A DNA stretch of 64,000 nt from Pseudomonas sp. GL-B-19 (GCF_019956415.1 NZ_JAHBDK010000022.1:1-64000), one strand, 5' to 3'; counted from the stretch's first letter, positions 1-8,822 are shown. Program-made: numbers and translations. The notes: generated by a model from the sequence alone, not told the origin.

Positions 1-70
1 GGGTGGTTCGGGGGTGGTTGTTGGCTCAAGGGTTCAAGCCCTGAGATTTGTAGGGGCCGGTCTGGCCCCT

Positions 71-143
71 TCGCGAGCAGGCTCGCTCCCACATTGGTTT
101 TGTGTTGAACACAGATCCCTTGTGGGAGTGAGCCTGCTCGCGA
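71..143. repeat. REP doublet (REPIN)
   Basis: Two inverted REP units: TCGCGAGCAGGCTCGCTCC at 71-89 and its near complement ending in GAGCCTGCTCGCGA at 130-143. They flank a short spacer, so the whole could fold into a long hairpin in the gap left of the aldehyde dehydrogenase gene. The rest of 1-167 shows nothing recognisable. Confidence 0.85.
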
Positions 144-167
144 TGGCGCCCGAAAGGGCGCCGCAAA

Positions 168-1658
168 TCAGAGCTTGATCAACACCGACTTCAATTCGGT
201 GTAATGCTCAATCGCCGCATACCCCATCTCCCGCCCGACTCCCGACATTTTGTACCCGCCAAATGGCAGCGCCGGGTCCAGGGCGCTGTGGCAATTGACC
301 CACACCGAACCCGATTTGATTCGTGGAATCATCCGATGCACCGCCGCCAGATCATTTGACCAAATACTCGCCCCCAACCCGTAAGGGCTGTCATTGGCCA
401 TGCGCAATGCATCGGCTTCGTCATCGAACGGAATCGCCACCAGCACCGGGCCGAAAATCTCTTCCTGCACCAGCGAATGCTTCTGATCGACGTCGACGAT
501 CACCGTCGGCTTGACGAAAAAGCCCGGTCCGAACCGCTCGCCACCGCAGGCGATGGTCGCGCCGCTTTCCCGGCCCTTTTCGATGTACCCATAAACCCGT
601 TCCTGCTGCCGCGCCGAAATCAACGGTCCCATCTCGACGCTAGGGTCCAGGCCGTTGCCGAGCTTCATGGCGTTGGCGATGCCAGCGATGTCCGCCACCA
701 CATTGTCGAAATGCTTGCGCTGCACATACAGCCGCGAGCCAGCGCAGCACACCTGGCCCTGATTGAAGAAAATCGCGCTGGCGGCACCGGCTGCGGCGCT
801 TTTCAAGTCGGCGTCGGCCATGACGATGGTCGGTGATTTTCCGCCCAGCTCCAGGGTCACGCGGGTCATGGAATCCATGGCGATCTTGCCGATCTGCTTG
901 CCCACGGCGGTAGAGCCGGTGAAGGTCAGCTTGTCCACCAGCGGGTTGTGCGTCAGGGCAGAGCCTGCGGTGATGCCGGTGCCGGTGACCACGTTGAACA
1001 CGCCTTCGGGGTAGCCGGCCTCCAGTACCAGTTCGGCGAGTTTTAGCGCCGTCAGCGGGGTTTCATCCGCCGGTTTGAGCACCACGGTGCAACCGGTGGC
1101 GAGGGCCGGGCCGAGTTTCCAGCAGGCCAGCAACAGCGGGAAATTCCAGGCGACGATGGCGCCCACCACGCCCACCGCTTCGCGACGGATGAAGCTGTGG
1201 AATTGATCGTTGGGCATCAACGGCAACGACACCTCGACGCTGGAGCCTTCGATCTTGGTCGCCCAACCGGCCATATAACGCAGGAAATCGATGGCCAGTT
1301 GCACGTCCATGACTTGGGCGACGGCGGCGCTTTTGCCGTTGTTCAGGCATTCCAGTTGCGCCAGCAGTTCGGCGTCGCGTTGCATCAGGTCGGCAAGTTT
1401 CCACAGCAGGTTCTGCCGCTCGCGTGGGCGGGTGCGGGTCCAGGCCGAATCATCAAAAGCCAGACGCGCGGCGAGTACGGCACGGTCGACATCGTCCGGT
1501 GTAGCCCGTGGCACCACACACAGCACTTCGCCGGTGGCCGGGTTGTGCAGGGGCATGGTCTGGCCGTCGGCGGCCTCGACCCAGTCACCGCCGATCAGCA
1601 TGCGCGGTGCGCGCTGGATGAACGCGGAGGTGGCGGGAAGCAAATTAGGGAGCGACAT
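168..1658 (-). CDS. NAD(P)+-dependent aldehyde dehydrogenase, probable amine-pathway (phenylacetaldehyde/betaine-aldehyde type)
   Basis: 496-aa member of the aldehyde dehydrogenase superfamily, oxidising an aldehyde to its acid in the cytoplasm. Visible motifs are VTLELGGKSP (general-base Glu), FFNQGQVCCAG (nucleophilic Cys in the usual position), the cofactor-fold segment FTGSTAVGKQIG and the C-terminal LPFGGYKMSGVGREMG. The reading frame stays open upstream, but the start was placed at the ATG at 1658: family alignment begins there, AAGAGG lies just ahead, and a sigma-54 promoter sits at 1696-1710. It lies near the quinohemoprotein amine dehydrogenase genes, whose product is an aldehyde. 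In P. putida the pea cluster for phenylethylamine includes such an enzyme (peaE), so this is its likely role. Substrate is inferred, not shown. Confidence 0.9.
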   Translation of the reverse strand: MSLPNLLPATSAFIQRAPRMLIGGDWVEAADGQTMPLHNPATGEVLCVVPRATPDDVDRAVLAARLAFDDSAWTRTRPRERQNLLWKLADLMQRDAELLAQLECLNNGKSAAVAQVMDVQLAIDFLRYMAGWATKIEGSSVEVSLPLMPNDQFHSFIRREAVGVVGAIVAWNFPLLLACWKLGPALATGCTVVLKPADETPLTALKLAELVLEAGYPEGVFNVVTGTGITAGSALTHNPLVDKLTFTGSTAVGKQIGKIAMDSMTRVTLELGGKSPTIVMADADLKSAAAGAASAIFFNQGQVCCAGSRLYVQRKHFDNVVADIAGIANAMKLGNGLDPSVEMGPLISARQQERVYGYIEKGRESGATIACGGERFGPGFFVKPTVIVDVDQKHSLVQEEIFGPVLVAIPFDDEADALRMANDSPYGLGASIWSNDLAAVHRMIPRIKSGSVWVNCHSALDPALPFGGYKMSGVGREMGYAAIEHYTELKSVLIKL

Positions 1659-1695
1659 GGCGAAGCCTCTTATTGTTCGTGAGAACAGGGCTTTC

Positions 1696-1710
1696 GCAAT
1701 GCCTGTGCCA
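1696..1710 (-). promoter_or_regulatory. Sigma-54 (RpoN) promoter of the aldehyde dehydrogenase gene
   Basis: Read on the minus strand, the sequence is TGGCAC-AGGCA-TTGC, a full match to the -24/-12 consensus TGGCAC-N5-TTGC. It lies 38 bases upstream of the chosen ATG. RpoN control implies an enhancer-binding activator; two palindromes that could bind it are at 1788-1800 and 1819-1831. Confidence 0.8.
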
Positions 1711-1787
1711 AGTCGCCGCAAGGTCAGGCGAGCCTTTGATTGGCTGGGACTCGCCAGACGCAAAAGGAAGGATGCAGGGGCTTTTTT

Positions 1788-1831
1788 TCGCAAATTGCGA
1801 CAGCCGCTGAGACGACGAGCAACCCGGTTGC
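1788..1831. promoter_or_regulatory. Pair of palindromes, candidate enhancer (UAS) for the sigma-54 promoter
   Basis: TCGCAAATTGCGA (1788-1800) is a perfect 13-base palindrome and GCAACCCGGTTGC (1819-1831) another. Both carry GCAA and TTGC arms and their centres are 31 bases apart, about three helical turns. They sit roughly 90-120 bases upstream of the sigma-54 promoter, a normal distance for an enhancer-binding activator. The binding protein is unknown. Confidence 0.5.
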
Positions 1832-1932
1832 GACCTTGAGACCCTCGGTGATGGGGTCTAGAATTTTCTGGCTCGGTGGGTGAAATGACGGAACATCTCC
1901 CCGGCCACACATCTCGCGCAAGGGAGGTTGTG

Positions 1933-2187
1933 ATGAACCTTTCAACCCTGGAGATTCAAAGCATCATTGAGCAGAGTTTTCTGCCCTCGATATGCACCTG
2001 CAGCATGGCCCCGGATCAGTCAATGACGATTCGGGTCTGCGATTGCATGACCGGCAAAGTGGACCTGGTGGCGACCAACGTTCCCGTCTGGGAACTGGAC
2101 ACGGCCCATGCAATTACGACGCTGGTGGCGCAGATGCAGCAAGAGATCAACGCACACAAAGGCGTTCCTCCAACGTTTTTAAGTTGA
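1933..2187 (+). CDS. DUF1652 family small protein
   Basis: 84-aa protein resembling the Pseudomonas-restricted DUF1652 family, whose members typically start MNLSTLEIQxIIE and are of unknown function. The C-terminal half is helical (ITTLVAQMQQEINAH). The frame is open further upstream, but ATG 1933 is preceded by a strong Shine-Dalgarno (AGGGAGG, 1921-1927) and matches the family start. It is divergent from the aldehyde dehydrogenase gene and is followed by a strong hairpin, so it looks monocistronic. No function can be assigned. Confidence 0.8.
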   Translation: MNLSTLEIQSIIEQSFLPSICTCSMAPDQSMTIRVCDCMTGKVDLVATNVPVWELDTAHAITTLVAQMQQEINAHKGVPPTFLS

Positions 2188-2197
2188 ACCTGCGTCA

Positions 2198-2222
2198 GCC
2201 GCACCACCGTGTGTGGTGCGGC
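2198..2222 (+). terminator. Hairpin between convergent genes
   Basis: GCCGCACCAC and GTGGTGCGGC form a perfect 10-bp stem with a 5-base loop, 10 bases after the DUF1652 stop codon. There is no clear T-run, so it is terminator-like rather than a classical intrinsic terminator. It separates two convergent genes. Confidence 0.6.
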
Positions 2223-2236
2223 CCTTGCTGATGTGA

Positions 2237-2593
2237 TCATGAAGGGATTCTTCGGGAAATATCCTCGAACGTGTTGCTATCGACGGCCGCCAGTAACGTC
2301 CTGTCATCCTTGAGCGTGGCCAGAAAGGTCACTTCCGTCTCTTTGCCGGCCAACATGAACCCGGCAATCGCGCCGATGGGGCCCAGCAGCATGGCGCCCG
2401 CCACGCCGAACCCGATGGCATCCTTGATGTTGTTGATCGACTGCTCGTTAGCGACTTCCACACGCTTGAACGATGAGAGTGGGAGGGTGAGGCCGGGCCA
2501 TGGGTGAAGCGACGTCCTGAGGGTGAAAACGCCGTCCCTGTACTCTCCATCACCCTGCAGAAAGTCCCCCGCCAAGACAGTGATGCTTGCCAT
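2237..2593 (-). CDS. Hypothetical protein with glycine-rich hydrophobic segment
   Basis: 118-aa protein of no recognised family. Residues 60-80 (AIGFGVAGAMLLGPIGAIAG) form a glycine-zipper-like hydrophobic stretch that could insert in a membrane or drive self-association. The flanks are ordinary beta-type sequence with TLKDDRTLLAAVDSNTFEDI at the end. A Shine-Dalgarno AAGGGG lies nine bases upstream of ATG, supporting a real gene. It may be a single-pass or membrane-associated small protein; no partner is visible, and its neighbours on both sides are on the other strand. Confidence 0.65.
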   Translation of the reverse strand: MASITVLAGDFLQGDGEYRDGVFTLRTSLHPWPGLTLPLSSFKRVEVANEQSINNIKDAIGFGVAGAMLLGPIGAIAGFMLAGKETEVTFLATLKDDRTLLAAVDSNTFEDISRRIPS

Positions 2594-2936
2594 TTTTTAT
2601 CCCCTTGCTGGCAATCGATGAACAATCATTTCGCACTCGCATCCCCGGGCCGTCAATCGTCGGGCGATGAGCTGTTTCAACTGGGCATCTATGCTTGTCT
2701 CAGACTGCAACAACTGTCGCGATATTAGACGCAGGCGATCTCGTCGAAAGCGGTTCGAGCGCCGATGTTTTCGCGCAACTGATTGATAAAGAAGGATATC
2801 GGCAAGCTGGCACGCTCCGTGTATTGCTCATCGCAGACGTTTCTCTTGCCTCCGTCAGCGGTTCGCCGCCGGCGGTAGAAACCATAAAAACGATAAGCCA
2901 CAACAATAAGAACGCACCGTGCGAGGTTCGACGTTG
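2594..2936. other. Intergenic region upstream of the amine dehydrogenase operon
   Basis: 343 bases without a convincing gene. An open frame at 2695-2937 (+) has no Shine-Dalgarno and no recognisable protein character. The region must carry the promoter of the amine dehydrogenase genes, but I could not place a -35/-10 pair or a correctly spaced sigma-54 site. Confidence 0.5.
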
Positions 2937-4517
2937 ATGAAGAGAAAACTCCGATCAGGCCTGAGCGCCAGCCTGCTGGCCGTGGCCGCCTGTGCGGCGC
3001 TGCATTCGCCTTATAGCTTGGCAGCCCGCGACGCCCAGACCATCCTCAAGGAAACCTGTCAGGGCTGTCACACCCCCGAAGCCGATAACGCCCTCAGTCG
3101 CATCAGCCACCAGCGCAAGACCCCGGAAGGCTGGCTGATGACCATCGCCCGGATGCAAACCATGCATGGTTTGCAGATCAGCGATGACGACCGTCGCACC
3201 CTGGTCAAGTACCTGGCGGACACCCAAGGCCTGGCGCCGAGCGAGACCGATGGCGTGCGGTATGCGCTGGAACGCCGGCTCAATACTGTCGAGAAATTCG
3301 ACGATCAGACCAGTCAGATGTGTGGCCGCTGCCACTCCGGTGCGCGGGTCGCCCTGCAACGGCGTCCGGCCCAGGAGTGGGAGCGTCTGGTGAACTTCCA
3401 CCTCGGCCAATGGCCGTCCCTCGAATATCAGGCCCTGGCCCGGGACCGCGACTGGTTCGACATCGCTCGCAAAGAGATGGTGCCGCTGCTGGCCAAGCGT
3501 TATCCGCTGGACAACCCGGCCTGGAAAAAATGGCAAAGCGTCGCGCCGAAATCCGCTGCGCTGGTGGGTAACTGGAGCTTCAGCGGCCACTTGCCGGGCA
3601 AGGGCGAATTGGCCGGTGTGATGACCGTCAGTGCCGACGGTAGCGACACCTTCAAGATCAGCGTCAAAGGCCAGTATGCCGACGGCACTCCGTTCAATGG
3701 CGACGGCAGCGCAATTCTGTACACCGGCTACGAATGGCGCGGCAACGTGACCATCGACGGCGTGACCATGCGCCAGGTGTTCGCCGTTCAAGGCAATGCG
3801 ATGCAGGGCAGGATGTTTGAGGCCGAGCATGATGAACGCGGACTGGACTTCGTTGCCGCCAAGCAGGGTTCCAACCGTCTGCTGGCGGTGCAGCCGGGTT
3901 ATTTGAAGGTCGGTAGCGAAACCGAAGTCACCCTCATCGGCAGCGGCCTCACCGGCAAACCGGATTTTGGCAAAGGTGTGGAAGTGGTCGAAGTCGTCGA
4001 GCAGAGCCCGGAACGGATCACGGTCAAACTCAAGGCCGCCGCCAACGCTCAACCGGGTCTGCGCAACGTCTCCGTTGGCTCACTGAAAGGTCCGACCCTG
4101 TCGGTCTACGGCACAATCGCCGAAGTCAAAGTCGTGCCGGAGTTCTCGGTCTCGCGGATCGGCGAGGGCGGTGGTTCAACGCCGAAAGTCCAGGGCCGTT
4201 TCGACGCTGAAGCCTGGGGCAAAGGCGCCGACGGCAAGCCGTATCGCATCGGTGTGTTCCCGGCGCAATGGAAGGTCGAAGCCTTCGATGACCGCGCCAA
4301 GGAAGACGAAGACGTCAAGTTCGCCGGCACCATGCAGGCTGACACCGGCGTGTTCACCCCTGGCGATGCCGGGCCGAACCCGCAGCGCAAAATGTCCACC
4401 AATAACGCCGGCAATCTCAAGGTGATCGCCGCCGTCGACGACGCAGGGAAATCCCTGACCGGCGAAGGCCACATGATCGTCACCGTGCAACGCTGGAACA
4501 ATCCACCCATTCCATGA
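2937..4517 (+). CDS. qhpA: Quinohemoprotein amine dehydrogenase, alpha (di-heme cytochrome) subunit
   Basis: 526-aa periplasmic subunit that carries two c-type hemes and passes electrons from the quinone cofactor of the gamma subunit to external acceptors. The N-terminus is a Sec signal peptide (KRK, hydrophobic run, cleavage near SLAARDA). Heme-binding motifs CQGCH (about residue 41) and CGRCH (about residue 127) lie in the first third; the rest is beta-rich, as in the known structure with its three C-terminal beta-barrel/Ig-like domains. ATG 2937 was chosen over one six codons earlier because it starts the signal peptide directly. It is the first gene of a four-gene set in the order alpha, maturase, gamma, beta, the order of qhpADCB / peaABCD. 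Confidence 0.93.
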   Translation: MKRKLRSGLSASLLAVAACAALHSPYSLAARDAQTILKETCQGCHTPEADNALSRISHQRKTPEGWLMTIARMQTMHGLQISDDDRRTLVKYLADTQGLAPSETDGVRYALERRLNTVEKFDDQTSQMCGRCHSGARVALQRRPAQEWERLVNFHLGQWPSLEYQALARDRDWFDIARKEMVPLLAKRYPLDNPAWKKWQSVAPKSAALVGNWSFSGHLPGKGELAGVMTVSADGSDTFKISVKGQYADGTPFNGDGSAILYTGYEWRGNVTIDGVTMRQVFAVQGNAMQGRMFEAEHDERGLDFVAAKQGSNRLLAVQPGYLKVGSETEVTLIGSGLTGKPDFGKGVEVVEVVEQSPERITVKLKAAANAQPGLRNVSVGSLKGPTLSVYGTIAEVKVVPEFSVSRIGEGGGSTPKVQGRFDAEAWGKGADGKPYRIGVFPAQWKVEAFDDRAKEDEDVKFAGTMQADTGVFTPGDAGPNPQRKMSTNNAGNLKVIAAVDDAGKSLTGEGHMIVTVQRWNNPPIP

Positions 4518-4597
4518 GTTGGCTGATCCATACGGCTTCAGACACTTTTCGGAATGACCGCAGGCCCCGTCAGACGGGGTTTGCACAGGAGGTTGCA

Positions 4598-6028
4598 ATG
4601 GGCGCTATTTTGAATCTGGTTGAACGGAACCTGCACGAAGTGCATGTCGACGCCGACCGCATGCTGTTTCATATCCCCAGCAGTTCGCTGTTCGCCAGCG
4701 ATGAGCTGACCGGCACCATCATCGATACCTTGCGCGGTCCCGGTTGCACATCGGACGACCTGATCCAGCGCCTCGCGGCGCGGTTCAACGGCGAAGAAGT
4801 CACCGAGACCTTGCGTGAGCTGATGGCCCTGGAACTGGTCAGCGACGGTTCGCCACTGACCCCGGACATCGGCACTAAACGGGTCGAACGCACGGCGATC
4901 AATACCGTGGTGCTCAACGTCAACACCGGCTGCAATTTGAGCTGCACCTACTGCTACAAGGAAGACCTCGACAAGCCGTCGGCCGGCAAGAAAATGGACG
5001 TCGAAACGGCGGTCGCGTCGGTGGAAATGCTGCTGCGCGAATCCCCGGACGAAGAACGTTTCACCGTGGTGTTCTTCGGTGGCGAACCGCTGAGCAATCG
5101 CAAGCTGATTGAGTACATGGTCGATTATTGCGAGAAGCGTTTCCGCGAGGCCGGCAAGTTCGTCGAATTCGTCATGACCACCAACGCCACGCTGCTCACT
5201 GAAGAAACCGTGGACTACCTCAACGCCCACCGTTTCGGGCTCTCGGTCAGTATCGACGGGCCGAAAACCGTGCACGACCGCAACCGCATCACCGTGGGCG
5301 GGCAGGGCACGTATGACGTGGTGCGGCGCAAGGCCGAGATGCTGCTGTCGCGCTACAACAGCCGTCCAGTTGGCGCGCGGGTGACTTTGACCACTGGCGT
5401 CACCGATGTCGAAACCATCTGGGATCACCTGTTCAACGAACTCGGTTTTGCCGAAGTCGGGTTTGCCCCGGTGACGTCGGGCGACATCAGCACTTTCAAC
5501 CTGTCCAGCGACGAGCTGATCGAAGTCTTCGCCAACATGAAGAAGCTCGGTCGGCGTTACCTGGAAGCCGCGCTGGAACATCGCAACATCGGTTTTTCCA
5601 ACCTGCACCAGCTGATCACCGACATCCACGAAGGCCACAAAAAAGCGCTGCCGTGCGGCGCGGGCCTGAAGATGCTGGCGGTGGATCACAAGGGCGAGCT
5701 GAACCTGTGCCATCGCTTCACCGGTTCATCACTGCCGACCTTCGGCAACGTGCACAGTGGCGTCAAACAGGTGGAGTTGAACGACTTCCTGTCCCAGCGC
5801 CTCGACCGCACCAACACCGGTTGCGAGGACTGCCAGATCCGCAACCTGTGCTCCGGTGGTTGCTACCACGAGAGCTACGCCCGATACGGCGACCCGACCC
5901 ACCCGACCTATCACTACTGCGAACTGATGCGTGACTGGGTCGATTTCGGCATCGAGGTCTACACCCGGATCATGGCCCATAACCCTGCGTTTATCAGCAG
6001 CTACATCACTCCGCGCAAGGCTCACTGA
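4598..6028 (+). CDS. qhpD: Radical SAM/SPASM maturase of the amine dehydrogenase gamma subunit
   Basis: 476-aa cytoplasmic enzyme that installs the intra-peptidyl thioether bonds (Cys to Asp/Glu side-chain carbons) in the gamma subunit precursor. The radical SAM cluster motif CNLSCTYC (CX3CX2C) is near residue 113. A C-terminal SPASM-type cysteine set follows ([14 protein letters not shown] plus CHR and a late Cys) for auxiliary iron-sulfur clusters. The N-terminal ~85 residues look like a peptide-recognition domain. Start is ATG 4598, preceded by AGGAGG; an earlier in-frame ATG at 4514 overlaps the end of the alpha gene and lacks a site. It ends one base before the gamma gene, so the two are translationally close. 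Confidence 0.93.
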   Translation: MGAILNLVERNLHEVHVDADRMLFHIPSSSLFASDELTGTIIDTLRGPGCTSDDLIQRLAARFNGEEVTETLRELMALELVSDGSPLTPDIGTKRVERTAINTVVLNVNTGCNLSCTYCYKEDLDKPSAGKKMDVETAVASVEMLLRESPDEERFTVVFFGGEPLSNRKLIEYMVDYCEKRFREAGKFVEFVMTTNATLLTEETVDYLNAHRFGLSVSIDGPKTVHDRNRITVGGQGTYDVVRRKAEMLLSRYNSRPVGARVTLTTGVTDVETIWDHLFNELGFAEVGFAPVTSGDISTFNLSSDELIEVFANMKKLGRRYLEAALEHRNIGFSNLHQLITDIHEGHKKALPCGAGLKMLAVDHKGELNLCHRFTGSSLPTFGNVHSGVKQVELNDFLSQRLDRTNTGCEDCQIRNLCSGGCYHESYARYGDPTHPTYHYCELMRDWVDFGIEVYTRIMAHNPAFISSYITPRKAH

Positions 6029-6029
6029 T

Positions 6030-6353
6030 ATGAAACATCTCAAGGCAATCAATAATAAAGCGCTGAAACTGGATGAGGCCGCGGCCGAAAACCGTATCGA
6101 AGAAGTGGTGGCGATGAGCTCCGTTGCGGGCTGCGCCTCGACCACCGACCCAGGTTGGGAAATCGATGCATTTGGCGGGGTGTCGTCGTTGTGCCAGCCG
6201 ATGGAAGCCGACCTGTATGGCTGCTCCGACCCGTGCTGGTGGCCGGCCCAGGTGCCCGACATGATGAGCACCTACCCGGACTGGAACAAGGATGCCCAGG
6301 CGTCCAACGAAAACTGGCGCAACCTCGGCACTGTCTTCCCCAAAGACAAGTGA
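6030..6353 (+). CDS. qhpC: Quinohemoprotein amine dehydrogenase, gamma subunit (CTQ-bearing)
   Basis: 107-aa precursor of the catalytic subunit carrying cysteine tryptophylquinone. If a 28-residue leader is removed, as in the characterised enzymes, the mature chain is 79 residues and every known cross-link position is present: Cys7-Glu16 (C35/E44 of the precursor), Cys27-Asp33 (C55/D61), Cys41-Asp49 (C69/D77) and the cofactor pair Cys37-Trp43 (C65/W71). The leader, rich in Lys, Glu and Ala, is the recognition tag for the radical SAM maturase and is later cut by a subtilisin-like protease (QhpE). Too small to be called by length alone; gene order and residue register make the call firm. Confidence 0.95.
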   Translation: MKHLKAINNKALKLDEAAAENRIEEVVAMSSVAGCASTTDPGWEIDAFGGVSSLCQPMEADLYGCSDPCWWPAQVPDMMSTYPDWNKDAQASNENWRNLGTVFPKDK

Positions 6354-6377
6354 TCAGATAAGAAGAAGGATTCCAGC

Positions 6378-7496
6378 ATGCACAGCATCAAAGCCTGCGG
6401 CCTGGCCGCATTCGCCGTCCTGAGCACTTGTTCGTTCACTGTTCTGGCCGATGAAAACACAGCACTGCAAGACGGTCACGAGTACATGGTGACCACCAAT
6501 TACCCGAACAACCTGCACGTGATCGACCTGGGCACTGACACCCTGTTCAAGACCTGCAAGATGCCCGACGCCTTCGGCCCCGGCACCGTGCAGCTGTCGC
6601 CGGATCGCAAGACCGCCTACGTATTGAACAACCACTACGCCGATATCTATGGCGTCGAGCTGGACAGCTGCAAGCAGGTGTTTCACGCCAGCATCACCCA
6701 GAAACCGGGGGAGAAAGCGAAGTCGATGTTCGCCTTCACCCTCAGCCACGACGGCAAGGAACTGTTCGCTATTGCCAACCCGACGCTGATGCTCAATGAC
6801 CGCTACGAGGTGCAGCAACCGCGGCTTGATGTCTATGCCACCGACGCTGGCATGGACGCCGAACCCGTGCGCAGCTTCCCGGCACCTCGGCAGTTGACCA
6901 TCATGCAAAGTGGCGATGACGGCACGCTGTACGTGGCCGGGGCAGATGTCTACAAGGTCAATGTGAAAACCGGCAAGTTCGACGTGCTGATCCCCAGCCG
7001 TCACTGGAAACGCCCGAACTACAGCGCACCGGACGTGCTCTACGTGTGGAACCAGCAGACCTATCGCCATGACTTCTCGCTGCTCTACACCGCGGCGAAA
7101 TTCAAGGACAAGAAGCAGGACCCATTGACCGCCGAATACCTCTACGGGCTGTTCAGCATCGACCTGAAAACCGGCAAGACCGAAACCACCGACTTCGGTC
7201 CCCTGACGGAAATCTACTTCAGCGGTATGCGTTCGCCGAAGGACCCGAACCTGATGTTCGGGGTGCTCAACCGCTTGGCCAAGTACGACATCAAGGAAAA
7301 GAAAATGCTACAGGCAGCGACGCTGGATCATTCCTACTACTGTATTTCCTTCAACAAGGACGGCAGCAAGATCTACCTGGCCGGGACGTTTAACGATGTG
7401 GCGATTTTTGATGCCGATAGCCTCAAGCAGGTTGGCAGCATCAAATTGCCGGGTGGTGATATGGCGATTACCACGGCGCAGGTGTTTGTGCGGTAA
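6378..7496 (+). CDS. qhpB: Quinohemoprotein amine dehydrogenase, beta (propeller) subunit
   Basis: 372-aa periplasmic subunit expected to fold as a seven-bladed beta propeller covering the gamma subunit and contributing to the active site. It has a Sec signal peptide (MHSIKACGLAAFAVLSTCSF, cleaved near VLADE). Repeated propeller strands are visible, such as HVIDLGTDTLFKTC, VQLSPDRKTAYVLNN, FTLSHDGKELFAI and the closing FNKDGSKIYLAGTFNDVAIF. ATG 6378 is preceded by AAGAAGGA. It is the last gene of the set; a REP doublet follows 20-100 bases downstream. Confidence 0.92.
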   Translation: MHSIKACGLAAFAVLSTCSFTVLADENTALQDGHEYMVTTNYPNNLHVIDLGTDTLFKTCKMPDAFGPGTVQLSPDRKTAYVLNNHYADIYGVELDSCKQVFHASITQKPGEKAKSMFAFTLSHDGKELFAIANPTLMLNDRYEVQQPRLDVYATDAGMDAEPVRSFPAPRQLTIMQSGDDGTLYVAGADVYKVNVKTGKFDVLIPSRHWKRPNYSAPDVLYVWNQQTYRHDFSLLYTAAKFKDKKQDPLTAEYLYGLFSIDLKTGKTETTDFGPLTEIYFSGMRSPKDPNLMFGVLNRLAKYDIKEKKMLQAATLDHSYYCISFNKDGSKIYLAGTFNDVAIFDADSLKQVGSIKLPGGDMAITTAQVFVR

Positions 7497-7520
7497 TCGG
7501 TTCTGCCTGATCTGACGCCT

Positions 7521-7605
7521 TCGCGAGCAGGCTCGCTCCCACATTGGTCCTGCGTTCACAGTTCCAGTGTGGGAGTGAGCCGGCTCCGGGCGGCGTTCCG
7601 ACGAT
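7521..7605. repeat. REP doublet with hybrid right arm
   Basis: Left unit TCGCGAGCAGGCTCGCTCC (7521-7539) is the common type. The right unit starts as usual (TGTGGGAGTGAGCCGGCTC, 7568-7586) but continues as CGGGCGGCGTTCCGACGATG instead of GCGATGG. The same hybrid end recurs near 14775 and, inverted, near 49728. Confidence 0.75.
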
Positions 7606-7629
7606 GAGGCCCTCAAGATCAAAAAATCA

Positions 7630-8031
7630 TCAAACCCCGGGCACCGGACACCCCACATCCCCCTCCTGGCACTTCAGATAATTCTTGAACGTCTGAACCC
7701 GCGCCTTGGTCAAGTCCGTGGTGCAGTTGCTGTAGACCAACGGATACAAACTGCCCCCATCCACCCCCGACGCTGAAAACGTGCACTCGGCATCCCGGAA
7801 TGCGACCCACGCCCGCTGTGCCCCCACCAATAACTTCTTGCGGTCGGGCTCGCCTTTCAGGCGCGTGGTGATTTGCTGATACAACGCATTCAATTCCTTA
7901 TCGGCCGCTGCATGCTGCTGCGCCGCGCATTGGTTCATCGTGGCCTGGTCGGTGGCGTTGTCGCAATCCACGGCGACAGCCATTGAGGTAAACATCACAG
8001 GCGCCAGCGCCAGGAAAAAGCGTGAGTACAT
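7630..8031 (-). CDS. Exported LprI/DUF1311-family protein (lysozyme-inhibitor-like)
   Basis: 133-aa protein with a Sec signal peptide (MYSRFFLALAPVMFTSMAVA) and the DUF1311/LprI signature: an early Cys and ATDQATMNQCAAQ, a helical middle with AADKELNALYQQI, then LLVGAQRAWVAFRDAEC. Family members are periplasmic; Mycobacterium LprI inhibits lysozyme, while most others are uncharacterised. Four to six cysteines suggest disulfides. The frame is open upstream to 8136, but ATG 8031 begins the signal peptide. No operon partner. Confidence 0.8.
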   Translation of the reverse strand: MYSRFFLALAPVMFTSMAVAVDCDNATDQATMNQCAAQQHAAADKELNALYQQITTRLKGEPDRKKLLVGAQRAWVAFRDAECTFSASGVDGGSLYPLVYSNCTTDLTKARVQTFKNYLKCQEGDVGCPVPGV

Positions 8032-8262
8032 GGAGGAAACTCGCTGTGACAAGGGGAATTGGGGAGCAGTGTAGCCAATTGCCGACTGAGGATGACCTGC
8101 CGAAGGTGCACTGCCAGCCAACTGTCTCGTCTGCATACCCGAACTTATGCACGCAAATGTGGCCGAATATTGCGGACATGGTTGATCGCGGCAAGCGATT
8201 GGGACATTTTAGGGTTGGTCTTGTGGTCTTACTGACCTACTGTTCATTACAGGAGGTGACAT

Positions 8263-8766
8263 ATGAATCCAGCATCAGATCGCATCGAAAGGAAGATCCT
8301 GCTCAAAGCGAAGCGTTCGCATGTCTGGCGCGCGGTGGCCAATGCCGAAGCATTCGGGCAATGGTTTGGCGTGGCACTGGAAGGCAAGCGTTTCGTCGCC
8401 GGTGAGTGGACTCAGGGGCAGGTCACGTACCCCGGTTACGAGCATTTGCTGTGGAATGTCCTGGTCGAGCGGGTCGAGCCGGAGCGATTGTTTTCATTTC
8501 GCTGGCACCCTTATGCCGTCAACCCGGAACTCGACTACTCCCAGGAGCCGACCACGCTGGTGAAATTCGAGCTCGAAGACATGGATAACGGCACGCTGCT
8601 CAAGGTGTCTGAATCCGGTTTCGACCACGTTCCCCAGGCGCGTCGCGAAAAAGCGTTTCGCATGGACAGCCGTGGTTGGGAAGAGCAGATGAACAACATA
8701 GAACAGTATCTGATTGAAAGCGCCAAAGCCCACGAGCGTGAGGGTGGTGGAGGCGCAGGTCGCTAA
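8263..8766 (+). CDS. SRPBCC (START-like / AHSA1-type) domain protein
   Basis: 167-aa cytoplasmic protein of the SRPBCC superfamily, a helix-grip fold that binds hydrophobic ligands in a deep cavity. Typical features are RIERKILLKAKRSHVWRAVAN at the N-terminus, FGQWFGVALEG, the central FSFRWHPYA and the closing WEEQMNNIEQYL helix. An excellent Shine-Dalgarno (AGGAGGTG) lies just upstream of ATG 8263. Family members of this type are often paired with an ArsR regulator; none is here. The gene is upstream of the RsmX-like sRNA in the same direction, separated by about 130 bases. Confidence 0.85.
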   Translation: MNPASDRIERKILLKAKRSHVWRAVANAEAFGQWFGVALEGKRFVAGEWTQGQVTYPGYEHLLWNVLVERVEPERLFSFRWHPYAVNPELDYSQEPTTLVKFELEDMDNGTLLKVSESGFDHVPQARREKAFRMDSRGWEEQMNNIEQYLIESAKAHEREGGGGAGR

Positions 8767-8822
8767 ACGCGCGGCTTGTAGGCGGGATGCCTTAGGCATC
8801 TAAGGGTTTACGGAAGGGCGCT

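Noticed and set aside
2801..2830. TGGCAC followed by TTGC upstream of the amine dehydrogenase genes, looking like a sigma-54 promoter
   Set aside because: The gap between the two halves is 10 bases rather than 5, so the -24/-12 geometry is wrong.
2695..2937. 80-codon open frame before qhpA
   Set aside because: No Shine-Dalgarno, no recognisable protein features, and it overlaps the qhpA start region.
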